A stretch of 64,000 bases of DNA from Methylocystaceae bacterium. Lineage in GTDB: Bacteria > Pseudomonadota > Alphaproteobacteria > Rhizobiales > Beijerinckiaceae. Shown here one piece after another: positions 9,166-17,452 of the stretch. The notes beneath the pieces were generated by a model that worked only from the letters and a program-made list of their open reading frames with translations, did no database searches and had not been told where the DNA came from. A program made the position numbers and the translations under genes. Location: positions 1 to 64,000 of the forward strand of contig WSXZ01000005.1 of NCBI GenBank assembly GCA_009773555.1. Reading direction: 5' to 3'. Every line of letters begins with the position of its first letter. Position 1 is the stretch's first letter.

Positions 9166-10050
9166 TCAACCCGCAAGATGTGGACGCGCAAAAACCCGGC
9201 GCAACGCGCCAAAAGGCCCCGCGAGCAGCGAAGCCACATAAATGATCGATGCAATGAGGATGATCGCCGGACCGGACGCCAGTCGCATGTGGAACGATGC
9301 GATTAGTCCGAGATATCCCGAGAGCGCCGCGGATGAAACCGCGATGACGATCATCGACGGCAGACGACGCGCCCAAAGCTGCGCGATCGCGGCAGGCAAC
9401 ATCATCATGCCGACCGCCATCAACGTGCCGAGCGCCTGAAAGCCCGCCACGAGATTAATGACCACGAGAAAAAGGAATAGAAAGTGATATGCCGCCCCGC
9501 TCTCACCGACCGCCCGCAAAAAGCCGGGATCGAAACATTCGACAACGAGCGGGCGATAGATCACCGCGAGCGTGGCGAGTGTGATCGAGGCGATGCCGCC
9601 GATAAGAAAAAGCGCGGCCGGATCGACGGCAAGGATCGTTCCAAACAGCACATGCAGAAGATCGATGTTGGAGCCGCGTAGCGAAACGATGAGGACGCCA
9701 AGCGCGAGCGATCCCAAGTAGAAGCTAGCAAAACTTGCATCTTCACGCAGTGGCGTGGTGCGACTGACAACGCCGGAGAGAAGCGCGACGGCGAGCCCCG
9801 CGACGAGGCCGCCAACTCCCATCGCGAGCGGCGACAGACTGCCAACCAGTAAGAAGGCGATTGCCGCGCCGGGCAAGATGGCGTGGCTCATGGCGTCGCC
9901 CATCAGACTCATCCGCCGAAGCATGAGCAACACGCCGATTGGCGCCGATCCGAGACTGATGGCCAGTGACGCCACCAGCGCGCGTCGCATGAACCCATAT
10001 TCGACGAAAGGCTGGATCAGCGCGTCGTAGAGGCTCAGGATCGTCGCCAT
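9166..10050 (-). CDS. aztB: Zinc ABC transporter permease (AztB/ZnuB type)
   Basis: A 294-aa ABC-3 family permease with eight or nine predicted membrane helices. The signature LMLRRMSLMGDAMSHAILPG (about residues 36-55) is the family's first conserved block. The start at 10050 is chosen because AGAGG precedes it and the longer frame would run deep into aztA. It overlaps the aztA stop by 16 bases. It should form the membrane channel with aztA and aztC. Confidence 0.88.
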   Translation of the reverse strand: MATILSLYDALIQPFVEYGFMRRALVASLAISLGSAPIGVLLMLRRMSLMGDAMSHAILPGAAIAFLLVGSLSPLAMGVGGLVAGLAVALLSGVVSRTTPLREDASFASFYLGSLALGVLIVSLRGSNIDLLHVLFGTILAVDPAALFLIGGIASITLATLAVIYRPLVVECFDPGFLRAVGESGAAYHFLFLFLVVINLVAGFQALGTLMAVGMMMLPAAIAQLWARRLPSMIVIAVSSAALSGYLGLIASFHMRLASGPAIILIASIIYVASLLAGPFGALRRVFARPHLAG

Positions 10051-10790
10051 CTTGCCTCTTCGCAGACTGACGCGTTCTCGTCCCAGCCTTCGGACATGGC
10101 GCGCGCCTTGTGGAGATAGGAAGCCGAAAGCGTCGACTCCGTAGGCCCCCAAGCGACTTTCTCACGCGCCAGCAGAAGGGTCTGCGGAAAATGGGTGCGC
10201 ACCTGATCAAGGTCATGGAGAACCGCGATGACTGTCCGCCCTTCGTTCCCCCACCGGCTGACGATCTCCAAAAGATGGGCGGTCGTTCGGCCGTCAATCG
10301 CCGTGAACGGTTCGTCGAGAATGATGGCCTCCGCATCTTGCAGCAGAAGACGCGCGAAGAGGGCGCGTTGAAATTGTCCAGCCGAAAGTGTCGCGATCGG
10401 ACGTTTCTCGAAGCCGTCAAGCTCCACGGCCGAGAGCGCCGCCCGCGCCTTCGCCGCCGTCGTCCGGGTTGCGCCTCCAAATGCGCCGGTCTCGCGCCAG
10501 GCCCCGAGCATGACCAGATCGGCGACGGCGAGCGGAAATCGCCGATCGATCTCGGCAGCCTGCGGCAAATAGCCGAAATCGTTCTGCGCCAAACGCCCGC
10601 GGTCGATCGAGCCCTCGGTGAGCGGAAGTTCGCCGACCAGCGCCTTGACCAAAGTAGATTTCCCTGCGCCGTTCGGCCCGACGATCGCGGTCAGATGGCC
10701 TTCCTCGAAAGCGCCAGAAACGTGATGAACGGCCGGATGGCGTTCATAGGCGATCGTCACGTCATGCAATCGAATTGTCGCAGTCGTCAT
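10035..10790 (-). CDS. aztA: Zinc ABC transporter ATP-binding protein (AztA/ZnuC type)
   Basis: A 251-aa ABC ATPase. Walker A GPNGAGKST is at about 35-43, the signature LSAGQFQRALFARLLL at about 134-149, and Walker B AIILDEPF follows at about 156. The N-terminal IRLHDVTIAYERHPAVHH resembles AztA. The start at 10790 overlaps the stop of the 57-aa membrane peptide as ATGA, so translation is coupled. The order ATPase, permease, binding protein follows the known azt zinc cluster, but no AztD-like chaperone is present here. Confidence 0.88.
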   Translation of the reverse strand: MTTATIRLHDVTIAYERHPAVHHVSGAFEEGHLTAIVGPNGAGKSTLVKALVGELPLTEGSIDRGRLAQNDFGYLPQAAEIDRRFPLAVADLVMLGAWRETGAFGGATRTTAAKARAALSAVELDGFEKRPIATLSAGQFQRALFARLLLQDAEAIILDEPFTAIDGRTTAHLLEIVSRWGNEGRTVIAVLHDLDQVRTHFPQTLLLAREKVAWGPTESTLSASYLHKARAMSEGWDENASVCEEARWRRS

Positions 10791-10960
10791 GGCAGAGAGA
10801 CAGCCCAGAGAATCATTGTCCAAAGCGCAATGATCAAACTTCCGGCGACGGCCAGCCGAAAGCCCCAGCTCTTTGACAACAACGACAGAATTAACGGATC
10901 GCCGGCCTCGCTTATGGAATCTGCCGGCTTCGTCGGCTTAATGACCGCTGCGCGCATCAT
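10787..10960 (-). CDS. 57-aa single-pass membrane peptide
   Basis: A small frame of 57 codons: a soluble N-terminal ~35 residues with a PTKPADSISEAGDP segment, then one strong transmembrane helix (FRLAVAGSLIIALWTMILWA) at the C-terminus. Its ATG overlaps the stop of the 89-aa protein (ATGA at 10957-10960) and its TGA overlaps the aztA start (ATGA at 10787-10790). Being locked on both sides argues strongly that it is translated. It may be an accessory subunit of the Azt importer or a tether for a GTPase. I recognise no family. Confidence 0.75.
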   Translation of the reverse strand: MMRAAVIKPTKPADSISEAGDPLILSLLSKSWGFRLAVAGSLIIALWTMILWAVSLP

Positions 10961-11226
10961 TGGAGCGCTGCCTCAAGATCGCTTAGCTGGACGTCCTTGA
11001 GGGGGCGCGGGATCTTGACGAGGCGCGTCGGTTCTCCGGCGCCCATGATGAGGATCGCCGTCTCCACGCCTGGACATCTTACATCTCTGCAATTGATTTC
11101 CGAGACGGTGACCGCGGCGTTGCAAGGAAGCGACAACGACTGGCGCACCCAGCTCTTCACACGGTCCGACGCTTCCTTGAGATCAACATTGTTGCGCCCG
11201 AGGCCGAAAACGCCCAGCGCCCTCAT
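10957..11226 (-). CDS. Small cysteine-containing protein of the zinc operon, 89 aa
   Basis: A soluble 89-aa protein. Residues 17-32 form a helix. The core [15 protein letters not shown] (42-56) carries Cys46, Cys51 and Glu43/Glu55, with another Cys at 35, a plausible metal site. It resembles short proteins often found next to COG0523 GTPases, but I cannot name the family. The ATG at 11226 overlaps the GTPase stop and its own stop overlaps the membrane peptide start. Position between a GTPase and the importer suggests a zinc shuttle or GTPase partner (inference). Confidence 0.75.
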   Translation of the reverse strand: MRALGVFGLGRNNVDLKEASDRVKSWVRQSLSLPCNAAVTVSEINCRDVRCPGVETAILIMGAGEPTRLVKIPRPLKDVQLSDLEAALQ

Positions 11227-12209
11227 GACGACATGGTCTTCTTGGCGACGCTCTTTTCGAATCCTGTGCGCAGCAAATCCTTGGGAAGATTGCGTCCGAT
11301 AAAGACAAGACGCGAGGTTCGCGGCTCATTCTCCTTCCAGGCGCGCTGATGATCGCCATCGAGGATCATATGCACGCTCTGAACGACGAAACGGTCTCGA
11401 TCCCCCGGAAACGCGATGATCCCTTTCATGCGCAAAATATCCGCGCCGAGCGTCTGAACGACGCCCTGGATCCAGGGTAGAAATACATTGGGTTCGAGAG
11501 GTTCGTTGGAGACGAGCGAGAGACTCGTTACGTGATCGTCGTGCTCATGCTCGTGGATGCCGTCCAAAAACTCCGGTTCGACTTCCAGAATTCTTTCGAG
11601 GCTGAAGGCGTTTCGATCCAGCACCTCTGTCAACGGAATATTGCAGCGCTCCGCTTCCCGAATAGCCGCCACGGGATTGATCGCGCGGATGCGCTTGCGC
11701 ACTGCGTCGAGATCCGCCGGTTCGACAAGGTCGGTCTTGTTGAGAATGACGATGTCCGCAAAGGCGATCTGCTCTTGCGCCTCATGCGCGCTATCGAGCG
11801 CCCCGGCGAGATGCTTGGCGTCGACGACGGTGACAATGGCGTCCAGGCGCGTATTTTTGCGCACGTCGTCGTCGACGAAGAAGGTCTGCGCGACGGGCGC
11901 GGGGTCGGCCAATCCCGTCGTCTCGACCAAAATTCCGTCGAAACGGCCACGCCGGAGCATCAAGCCTTCGATGATGCGGATGAGATCGCCGCGCACCGTG
12001 CAACAGATGCAGCCATTATTCATCTCGAAGATCTCCTCGTCGCTGTTGACGACGAGATCGTTGTCAATGCCCACTTCGCCGAATTCATTGACGATGACGG
12101 CGTAGCGCTTGCCGTGGTTTTCGCTCAGGACACGGTTGAGCAAAGTCGTTTTTCCCGCGCCCAGAAAGCCGGTCAACACCGTAACGGGAATCGTGGATTG
12201 CGTGGTCAT
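11223..12209 (-). CDS. COG0523-family zinc GTPase, YjiA/CobW-like
   Basis: A 328-aa G3E GTPase. Walker [10 protein letters not shown] is at 13-21, [13 protein letters not shown] at about 41-53, GCICC at about 66-70, [10 protein letters not shown] at about 95, and NKTDLV at about 157. A His-rich insert ([11 protein letters not shown], about 220-230) precedes the C-terminal CobW_C domain and probably binds zinc. The start at 12209 is chosen because it overlaps the upstream GTPase stop (ATGA). It is the second of two adjacent COG0523 genes in the zur operon and is clearly divergent from both other copies in the window, so they are not recent duplicates. Confidence 0.9.
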   Translation of the reverse strand: MTTQSTIPVTVLTGFLGAGKTTLLNRVLSENHGKRYAVIVNEFGEVGIDNDLVVNSDEEIFEMNNGCICCTVRGDLIRIIEGLMLRRGRFDGILVETTGLADPAPVAQTFFVDDDVRKNTRLDAIVTVVDAKHLAGALDSAHEAQEQIAFADIVILNKTDLVEPADLDAVRKRIRAINPVAAIREAERCNIPLTEVLDRNAFSLERILEVEPEFLDGIHEHEHDDHVTSLSLVSNEPLEPNVFLPWIQGVVQTLGADILRMKGIIAFPGDRDRFVVQSVHMILDGDHQRAWKENEPRTSRLVFIGRNLPKDLLRTGFEKSVAKKTMSS

Positions 12210-13432
12210 CTCGGACCTCCAATGGCTTGTGTGGCGACTTGGGGAGCGGGTTTCGTACTCGGCGCCGCGTTGTAAAACAGCACAAGAGCAGCGACCATTG
12301 TCGCAAAGCCTGCCGCAGCAATCGCGGGCCCGCGCCAACCGCGGATGACAGGCGGACGACCGGCATCATCGACAAGCGTCTCGAAAAGGCTGATCAGCGC
12401 CTTCTCGTCGTGCCCTCGACCAATGACAACCAGCTTCGTTCTGCGATCCTCGGATGGCCATGAAGCCAATTGCGTTGGCGGATGCATCAGATGCTGCACA
12501 GCGTGAACAACCATCGGCCGCTCTTGATCGTCGGAGAGTCGCACAAGGCCCTTGACGCGGAGAAGCTGTGCGCCTGCGGTCTTGACGAGAACGTTGAGGA
12601 GAAGATCGAGCGCCGCGCGCGTCATCGATCCGTCGTGCATCAGCGCCGTCGCGCGTATATCGTCGCGATGATAGGCGGGACCAGCCGACGGACCGGATCC
12701 AGCGTTGGACCGCATCAAGCGGTCAAGCGCAAGCCATCCGATAACATCGTCCGCTTGAAGATTCGGCGCGTAGCCGCCTTTGAAGCAGTGCGCAAAGAAG
12801 GCTCCGACATCCGTGCGTTCGGCGATTTCCGCGGACGGATTGATCGAAGCCAGTCGCGCTCTTAACCGCGCGACATGCTCGGGCGATGTTTCCTTCGGCA
12901 CGAGATCGGTCTTCGTCAGCAGGATCGACGAGGCGAAGGCGACCTGCTTCATCGCCTCGAAAGCGTTGTTCAACGCACCGTCTCCAGTGACGACATCGAC
13001 ACAGGCGATGATCGACGCGAGGCGAAAGCGCCGGGCGACGACATGATCGCGCATGCCGAAGGCCGGCGCGGCGCCCGGGGTCAGCGCGTTCACGATCGGC
13101 GCGGGGTCGGCAAGACCGGTGGTTTCGATCACGACACGCGAAAATGGTGGGATCTCGCCGGTCCGGCTTGCTTCGAGCAATTCGAACAGCGATACGCGAA
13201 CGTCGGACGACGCCGTGCAGCAGATGCAGCCGGTCGTTGTGATCATCATCTCACGAGAACCAGCGCGCACGAGATCGTGATCGACCGAAATGTCACCGAA
13301 CTCGTTTACGATCACGGCCGTGTCGCGGAAAGCTTCACCATCGAGGCACGCATTGAGCAGCGTGGTCTTGCCGGCGCCAAGGAAGCCGGTAACCAGCACG
13401 ACCGGCATGATTTGCGGGAGGACATCTGTCAT
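12206..13432 (-). CDS. COG0523-family GTPase with C-terminal membrane anchor
   Basis: A 408-aa G3E GTPase. GFLGAGKTT is at 15-23, [13 protein letters not shown] at about 43-55, TGCICC at about 68-73, [10 protein letters not shown] at about 104, and TKTDLVP near 175. After the CobW_C-like domain the chain continues into a basic RGWRGP turn, then a hydrophobic helix of about 20 residues ([18 protein letters not shown], ~370-388) and a 20-residue Pro-rich tail. COG0523 proteins are normally soluble, so tail anchoring is unusual. The start at 13432 overlaps the zur stop as ATGA. Confidence 0.88.
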   Translation of the reverse strand: MTDVLPQIMPVVLVTGFLGAGKTTLLNACLDGEAFRDTAVIVNEFGDISVDHDLVRAGSREMMITTTGCICCTASSDVRVSLFELLEASRTGEIPPFSRVVIETTGLADPAPIVNALTPGAAPAFGMRDHVVARRFRLASIIACVDVVTGDGALNNAFEAMKQVAFASSILLTKTDLVPKETSPEHVARLRARLASINPSAEIAERTDVGAFFAHCFKGGYAPNLQADDVIGWLALDRLMRSNAGSGPSAGPAYHRDDIRATALMHDGSMTRAALDLLLNVLVKTAGAQLLRVKGLVRLSDDQERPMVVHAVQHLMHPPTQLASWPSEDRRTKLVVIGRGHDEKALISLFETLVDDAGRPPVIRGWRGPAIAAAGFATMVAALVLFYNAAPSTKPAPQVATQAIGGPR

Positions 13433-13851
13433 CGCGCGGCGGCTTTGTCGCTGCAATTTGCGCAAACGCCTCTCACTTCCAGCGTCGTCGCGGAAGCTGA
13501 AAAGCCGCGCAGGACGAGCGCCGCAGCCACCCCTTCGCCAATAGTGGGATCGATGAACTCATCCACCGAACCGCAGCGATCGCAGATGATGAATCCGATT
13601 GCTTCTCCCTGCCTATAGGCAGGTTGGGCGTCATGGCCGCACCGGCACGCGACGAACGCATTGAGCGACTCAATGCGATGCGCCTTGCCGGCGGAGACCA
13701 GTTGTTTGAGCGCGCGGTAGACCGTCGGCGGCGCGAGTTCGACCTGGGGCCTGATGGCCGCGATGATGTCATAAGCGCCCATAGGACCAGCCGCCGACAA
13801 CAACGCCTCCATAACGTAAGCCGCATTTCGACCCTGCATTCGGTCCGTCAA
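13429..13851 (-). CDS. zur: Zinc uptake regulator Zur (Fur family)
   Basis: A Fur-family repressor with an N-terminal winged helix (PPTVYRALKQLV is the recognition region). Two CxxC pairs, ICDRCG and VCANC, would form the structural zinc site, and ACRCGHD with later histidine or acidic residues gives regulatory ligands. A longer frame to an ATG at 13923 would place the operator inside the coding region. I therefore prefer the TTG at 13851, preceded by GGGAG; an ATG at 13839 is also possible. It heads a long coupled operon with the Zur palindrome about 45 bases upstream, implying autoregulation. Confidence 0.88.
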   Translation of the reverse strand: MTDRMQGRNAAYVMEALLSAAGPMGAYDIIAAIRPQVELAPPTVYRALKQLVSAGKAHRIESLNAFVACRCGHDAQPAYRQGEAIGFIICDRCGSVDEFIDPTIGEGVAAALVLRGFSASATTLEVRGVCANCSDKAAAR

Positions 13852-13893
13852 TGCGCCGCTCCCGACGTGAATCCAGCCCCCGCTAAGGACAGA

Positions 13894-13907
13894 TATGTTA
13901 TAACATA
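13894..13907. promoter_or_regulatory. Zur-type operator upstream of zur operon
   Basis: The palindrome TATGTTATAACATA shares its 12-bp core exactly with the folE site at 3979-3990. It lies 43 bases upstream of the preferred zur start. The two sites face inward and bracket the whole zinc island. Confidence 0.85.
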
Positions 13908-13923
13908 ACAATTTGGCGGGCAA

Positions 13924-14311
13924 GTGAAGCAGGCATTCGGCTGGGTGACGAACTACGACGTTTCAGAAGGCGACGGCTCGCCTCACTGCGGCTGGGACAT
14001 GTCGCGCGGAACGATCATCCGGATCGGAACTTTCCCGCGGAATATCCGCGGCGAAGAGCGCGCGCGGGAGAGCTATTCGAGCGGATAACGCCGGCGACGC
14101 CACGTTCCGGAAGGCCAATCTGGTCATTGCGGAGAACAAATCGGCAAGGGTGTTCGCAGTTTTATACGCCATTTGTCGCGCCCAAGGGGATTCGAACCTC
14201 TTCCCTTCAATCCGCAAGTTCTGATTTTTTTAACGACCAACCTGGTAGTCGCCACTTGGTCACCAAGAAGATTTTGGCGCAGCCCAGTCTGTCGTAAAAT
14301 ACTGATTTTAT
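13924..14311. other. Island boundary: possible gene fragment and tRNA-like 3' end
   Basis: A GTG-started 54-codon plus-strand frame at 13924-14088 looks coding-like (KQAFGWVTNYDVS, SPHCGWDM) but has a poor ribosome site, so it may be a gene fragment. A T-arm-like sequence on the minus strand at about 14175-14216 follows. The rest, up to tRNA-Thr, shows nothing I can name. Such debris beside a tRNA gene fits an old integration boundary. Confidence 0.4.
14175..14216 (-). other. tRNA-like 3' fragment
   Basis: Read on the minus strand, AGAGGTTCGAATCCCCT looks like a T-arm and is followed by TGGGCGC, like an acceptor 3' strand. No D-arm or anticodon arm can be folded upstream, so this is not a complete tRNA. 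Such fragments are typical attachment-site remnants left when an integrating element uses the 3' end of a tRNA gene. Confidence 0.4.
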
Positions 14312-14387
14312 TGGTGCCGGTTAGAGGATTCGAACCCCTGACCTACTGATTACAAATCAGTTGCTCTACCAGCTGAGCTAAACCGGC
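14312..14387 (-). tRNA. tRNA-Thr (TGT anticodon)
   Basis: A 76-base cloverleaf with encoded CCA. The acceptor GCCGGTT pairs with AACCGGC, the D-arm reads AGCTCAGCTGGTAGAGC, the anticodon loop TTTGTAA gives TGT, and the T-arm is GGGGTTCGAATCCTC. Confidence 0.95.
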
Positions 14388-14493
14388 CCATGGCGTCATC
14401 GTGGCGCGTCGCGCGACTTCTCTATGCGTCCAAGCCGGCGGAGAGGTCAATCCCGAGCCGGCGCTCACTCGAACCTCATCCCCAGCCTCACGC

Positions 14494-15306
14494 TCACCCG
14501 AGCCGCGTCGTCACGACGCTCAGCGCCGCGGCGCAGGCGTTCGACACATTCAGACTCTTGATAGGCCCCGGAAGATCGAGCCGCGCCACGGCGTCGCACC
14601 GCTCGCGCGTGAGCCGCCGCAATCCCTTGCCCTCTGCGCCGAGCACAAGCGCCAGCGGCTTTGACAGCGTAAGGGTCGAGAGCGATTCGGCGCCGTCCGA
14701 ATCGAGTCCGACGCGCGCATAGCCGCGCTCGGCGAGGTCGTCGAGGGCGCGCGCGAGATTAACCACGGAGACGATCGTCGTGAATTCCAGCGCGCCCGAG
14801 GCCGCTTTGGCGAGGACGCCGGAAAACTCCGGACTATGCCGTTCCGTGACAATCACCGCGTCGACGTTGAAGGCGCAGGCCGTGCGCAGGATCGCGCCGA
14901 CATTATGCGGATCGGTGATCTGGTCGAGCGCGAGCACCACGCCGCTGACGCTGACGATGTCGGAAATATCCGCCTCCGGCAGCGGGCGCGCTTCGAGCAG
15001 CAAGCCCTGATGCACCGCCTCTGGACCGAGTCGCCGCTCGAGATCGCGCGAATCGACGAGGCGCGGCTCGAGTCCCGCCGCCTGCGCAAGCTCGTTGATG
15101 CGCGGCAGCGCGGTTTCGGTCGCATAAAGCGTCAGCAGCTTGCGTTTGCGCGCCGTCAGCGCGGCGCGCACGGCATGAGCGCCGTAAAGCGTGACGAGGT
15201 CGGGCGAGGCGGAGCGGAACGGGCTGCGCGTTTCGGACTGTGCGACCGTCGTGCGGCGGCCCCGCTCATGCGCGCTGCGGTCTTTTGGCGGGGGCCGGCG
15301 GGTCAT
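14494..15306 (-). CDS. rlmB: 23S rRNA (guanosine-2'-O)-methyltransferase RlmB
   Basis: A 270-aa SPOUT methyltransferase that should 2'-O-methylate G2251 of 23S rRNA. The N-terminal ~40 residues are basic and disordered, followed by the substrate-binding L30e-like domain ([11 protein letters not shown] at about 40-50). The SPOUT knot motifs are [30 protein letters not shown] and [15 protein letters not shown]. The start at 15306 overlaps the ispE stop (ATGA) and is preferred over an upstream ATG at 15333. Confidence 0.92.
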   Translation of the reverse strand: MTRRPPPKDRSAHERGRRTTVAQSETRSPFRSASPDLVTLYGAHAVRAALTARKRKLLTLYATETALPRINELAQAAGLEPRLVDSRDLERRLGPEAVHQGLLLEARPLPEADISDIVSVSGVVLALDQITDPHNVGAILRTACAFNVDAVIVTERHSPEFSGVLAKAASGALEFTTIVSVVNLARALDDLAERGYARVGLDSDGAESLSTLTLSKPLALVLGAEGKGLRRLTRERCDAVARLDLPGPIKSLNVSNACAAALSVVTTRLG

Positions 15307-16169
15307 CTCAGCACGGCCGTCTTGACCCACCATCCCGGATGCTGGGCGCGAATGACGCTGGCGGCGCGCACGGCCTCACGCCGGGTCGAAAACAACGCGA
15401 AGCATGTCGCGCCCGAGCCGGACATCCGCGCGAGCCTGCTGCCCCGGGCGGCGCGTAACATGGCGAGCGCGTCGACGATCACCGGCGCCTGCAGGCAGGC
15501 GGCGTCTTCGAGATCGTTGCGCCCCTTCTTCAGCGCCGCGAAGAGTTCTTCCGCGCTTGGCCGGGCGGCGATGTTCGAATGCGGGGCGCCTTCCCGCAAC
15601 GCGCCGGGTCGCAGTCCGAGCGCGGCGAAGACCGGTCCGGTCGCGACCGGCGCCCCGGGGTTGATCAGCACGGCCGGCAGGAGCGGCAGGCGAATCGATT
15701 GGCCGAGAGTTTCGCCGGCGCCTCGCATCATCCGCGCTCGCGGGTCGAGGCAGACCGGCACGTCCGAGCCAATGGCGCGCGCGACCTCGAGGAGGCGCGG
15801 GTCGTCCGGCGCGAGATGATTCGCCTTGGCCAAAAGGCGCAGCGCCGCGGCGGCGTCCGACGAGCCGCCGCCGATGCCAGCCGCGACAGGCAGGCGCTTT
15901 TCGAGTCGAAACCGACCGAGCCGCAGCCCGTTTATCTGTTCAGCGAGCTGACGCGCGGCGCGCAGCACGAGATTGTCGGCGCCGGCGCCGGCGGCGGAGG
16001 AGGTCGGTCCCGAAATTTCGAGCGACAGCGCGTCGTCCAGCGTGAGGGACAATGTGTCCCCCGCGCCGGAAAAGGCCACAAGGCTTTCGAGCGCATGGTA
16101 GCCGTCTTCCCGACGGCCGAGGACGTGGAGCGTGAGATTGATTTTCGCGGGGGCGCGCGTCGTCAGCAT
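15303..16169 (-). CDS. ispE: 4-diphosphocytidyl-2-C-methyl-D-erythritol kinase
   Basis: A 288-aa GHMP kinase of the non-mevalonate isoprenoid pathway. The motifs [11 protein letters not shown] (6-16), [18 protein letters not shown] at about 94-111 (the ATP-binding glycine loop) and [13 protein letters not shown] near the C-terminus are all intact. The length is usual for the family. It is translationally coupled to rlmB. The supply of isoprenoids also serves ubiquinone (ubiG nearby) and hopanoids. Confidence 0.95.
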   Translation of the reverse strand: MLTTRAPAKINLTLHVLGRREDGYHALESLVAFSGAGDTLSLTLDDALSLEISGPTSSAAGAGADNLVLRAARQLAEQINGLRLGRFRLEKRLPVAAGIGGGSSDAAAALRLLAKANHLAPDDPRLLEVARAIGSDVPVCLDPRARMMRGAGETLGQSIRLPLLPAVLINPGAPVATGPVFAALGLRPGALREGAPHSNIAARPSAEELFAALKKGRNDLEDAACLQAPVIVDALAMLRAARGSRLARMSGSGATCFALFSTRREAVRAASVIRAQHPGWWVKTAVLR

Positions 16170-16217
16170 CTGACCCCGGTCTCCGCAGTGGGGATGAATT
16201 CGCGGAGCGCGTTAATT

Positions 16218-16292
16218 TGGAGCGGGCGAAGGGATTCGAACCCTCGACCCCAACCTTGGCAAGGTTGTGCTCTACCCCTGAGCTACACCCGC
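16218..16292 (-). tRNA. tRNA-Gly (GCC anticodon)
   Basis: A 75-base cloverleaf with encoded CCA. The acceptor is GCGGGTG/CGCCCGC, the D-arm is AGCTCAGGGGTAGAGC, the anticodon loop TTGCCAA reads GCC, and the T-arm is GAGGGTTCGAATCCCTT. Confidence 0.95.
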
Positions 16293-16425
16293 ATCCGTCG
16301 CGCCGGCAAAGCAAGTCGCCGAACCGTCGCGGGCGTCGTTATGCCGGAAACAAATTTGCTTTGCAACTGGCGCGCCGCGCCTGCGTCGACGCTCCGGAAG
16401 GGACGGCTCCCGGAGCGTCGCGACG

Positions 16426-16590
16426 TCACTGGATCATGCGCGCCGTGTTGCCGGTTTCCACCGTGATATTCGCGCTGTCGGGCGAAATCCAATGCGGAAC
16501 CCAGGTAAGAGCGACGATGACGAAAGCGGTGAAGCCGATCAGATACACGAGGATCTTGCCGACTTCGCCGTCGTGAACATTAACGGCCAT
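16426..16590 (-). CDS. 54-aa single-pass membrane protein
   Basis: A very short gene with a strong ribosome site (GGGAGAGG) before the ATG at 16590. The N-terminal ~10 residues are polar, followed by a transmembrane helix at about 12-31 (ILVYLIGFTAFVIVALTWVP) and a polar C-terminal tail. It could be a small subunit of a membrane complex, since oxidase and ATPase small subunits look like this. Nothing in the neighbourhood names a partner. Confidence 0.6.
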   Translation of the reverse strand: MAVNVHDGEVGKILVYLIGFTAFVIVALTWVPHWISPDSANITVETGNTARMIQ

Positions 16591-16903
16591 TTGCCTCTCC
16601 CATTTTATGTTGTCCGGCTTTCGCCGGAAGGACAGGGACGGCGGCGGATGATGCAGCGATGAAAACCGCCGCCGTCCGCCAGGACAGCTACAGGGGGACT
16701 GCCGTGGCTGGGCGTAGTCTGCGGAAACGGTCCAGGGAAACAAGGACCACAGACAGTATTTCCGTTGGTAAAATACTTGGTATCATGTAACTTATACTTG
16801 CTGGACCTAGCGTCTCCCGATGGGCGGAAGGCCTGCCGTTCGGTTTGCCTCCATGCTATCGAATTCTCCGCCATCGCCATTCGTACAAGCCGAAGGGGCC
16901 GCC
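16591..16903. other. Intergenic region with inverted repeat
   Basis: About 310 bases without a gene. An inverted repeat AGTATTT...AAATACT (16755-16777) lies in an AT-rich patch with a further ATCATGTAACTTAT stretch just downstream. This is probably promoter or operator DNA for the divergent small membrane protein and cupin genes. Confidence 0.35.
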
Positions 16904-17449
16904 ATGTCCGAAGCGCTGAGCCATGAAGAGATTGTCGATCTGCTCGCGCTCGAGCCAAACGCGACGTGCGGCTTCGTCCGCATCACCTATACGAGCAAGC
17001 TGTCCTTTGGCGCGGACGCCTTGCCGCCGCCCTTCGCGCGAATCGGGCCAATGGGTTCAGCGCTCTACTTCCTGGTGACGCCGCACGCGCCGGTTCGGCT
17101 GCACCGGATTCGCAACGATCAGCTCTATCATTATTACCTCGGCGATCCGCTGGAGCTGTTCATGCTGCATGGCGACGGTTCAACCGAGCGCGTGGTGGTC
17201 GGACCGGATCTACGCGCCGGCCAAAGGGTTCAGCTGCTGATTCCCGGCGACACTTTTCACACGGCGCGGCTTCTGGGCGGCGGATGCTGGTTTTTTGGCG
17301 CCAGCACCGAATGGCCGGGCGTCACGCCGCAGGACGTCGAAATCGGCGATCTCGATCAACTGGCGTCGAAATATCCTGGCGTGGCGTCAGAAATCCGCTC
17401 AATCGCGGCGTCGGTCAACAACGTTTCGATACCGACGGGCCGGCGGTAG
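16904..17449 (+). CDS. Cupin family protein, DUF985 type
   Basis: A 181-aa cupin. The family motifs are visible: SALYFLVTP, HRIRNDQLYHYYLGDPLELF (about 75-94) and VQLLIPGDTFHTARL. The fold binds small ligands and some members are isomerases or decarboxylases; no substrate can be named. The start at 16904 is preferred over an upstream ATG because GAAGGGG precedes it. It ends 3 bases from the convergent IalB-like gene. Confidence 0.85.
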   Translation: MSEALSHEEIVDLLALEPNATCGFVRITYTSKLSFGADALPPPFARIGPMGSALYFLVTPHAPVRLHRIRNDQLYHYYLGDPLELFMLHGDGSTERVVVGPDLRAGQRVQLLIPGDTFHTARLLGGGCWFFGASTEWPGVTPQDVEIGDLDQLASKYPGVASEIRSIAASVNNVSIPTGRR

Positions 17450-17452
17450 GAT

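Noticed and set aside
13852-13923. A 24-codon N-terminal extension of zur to an ATG at 13923
   Set aside because: It would place the Zur operator inside the coding sequence and adds residues unlike any Fur-family N-terminus.
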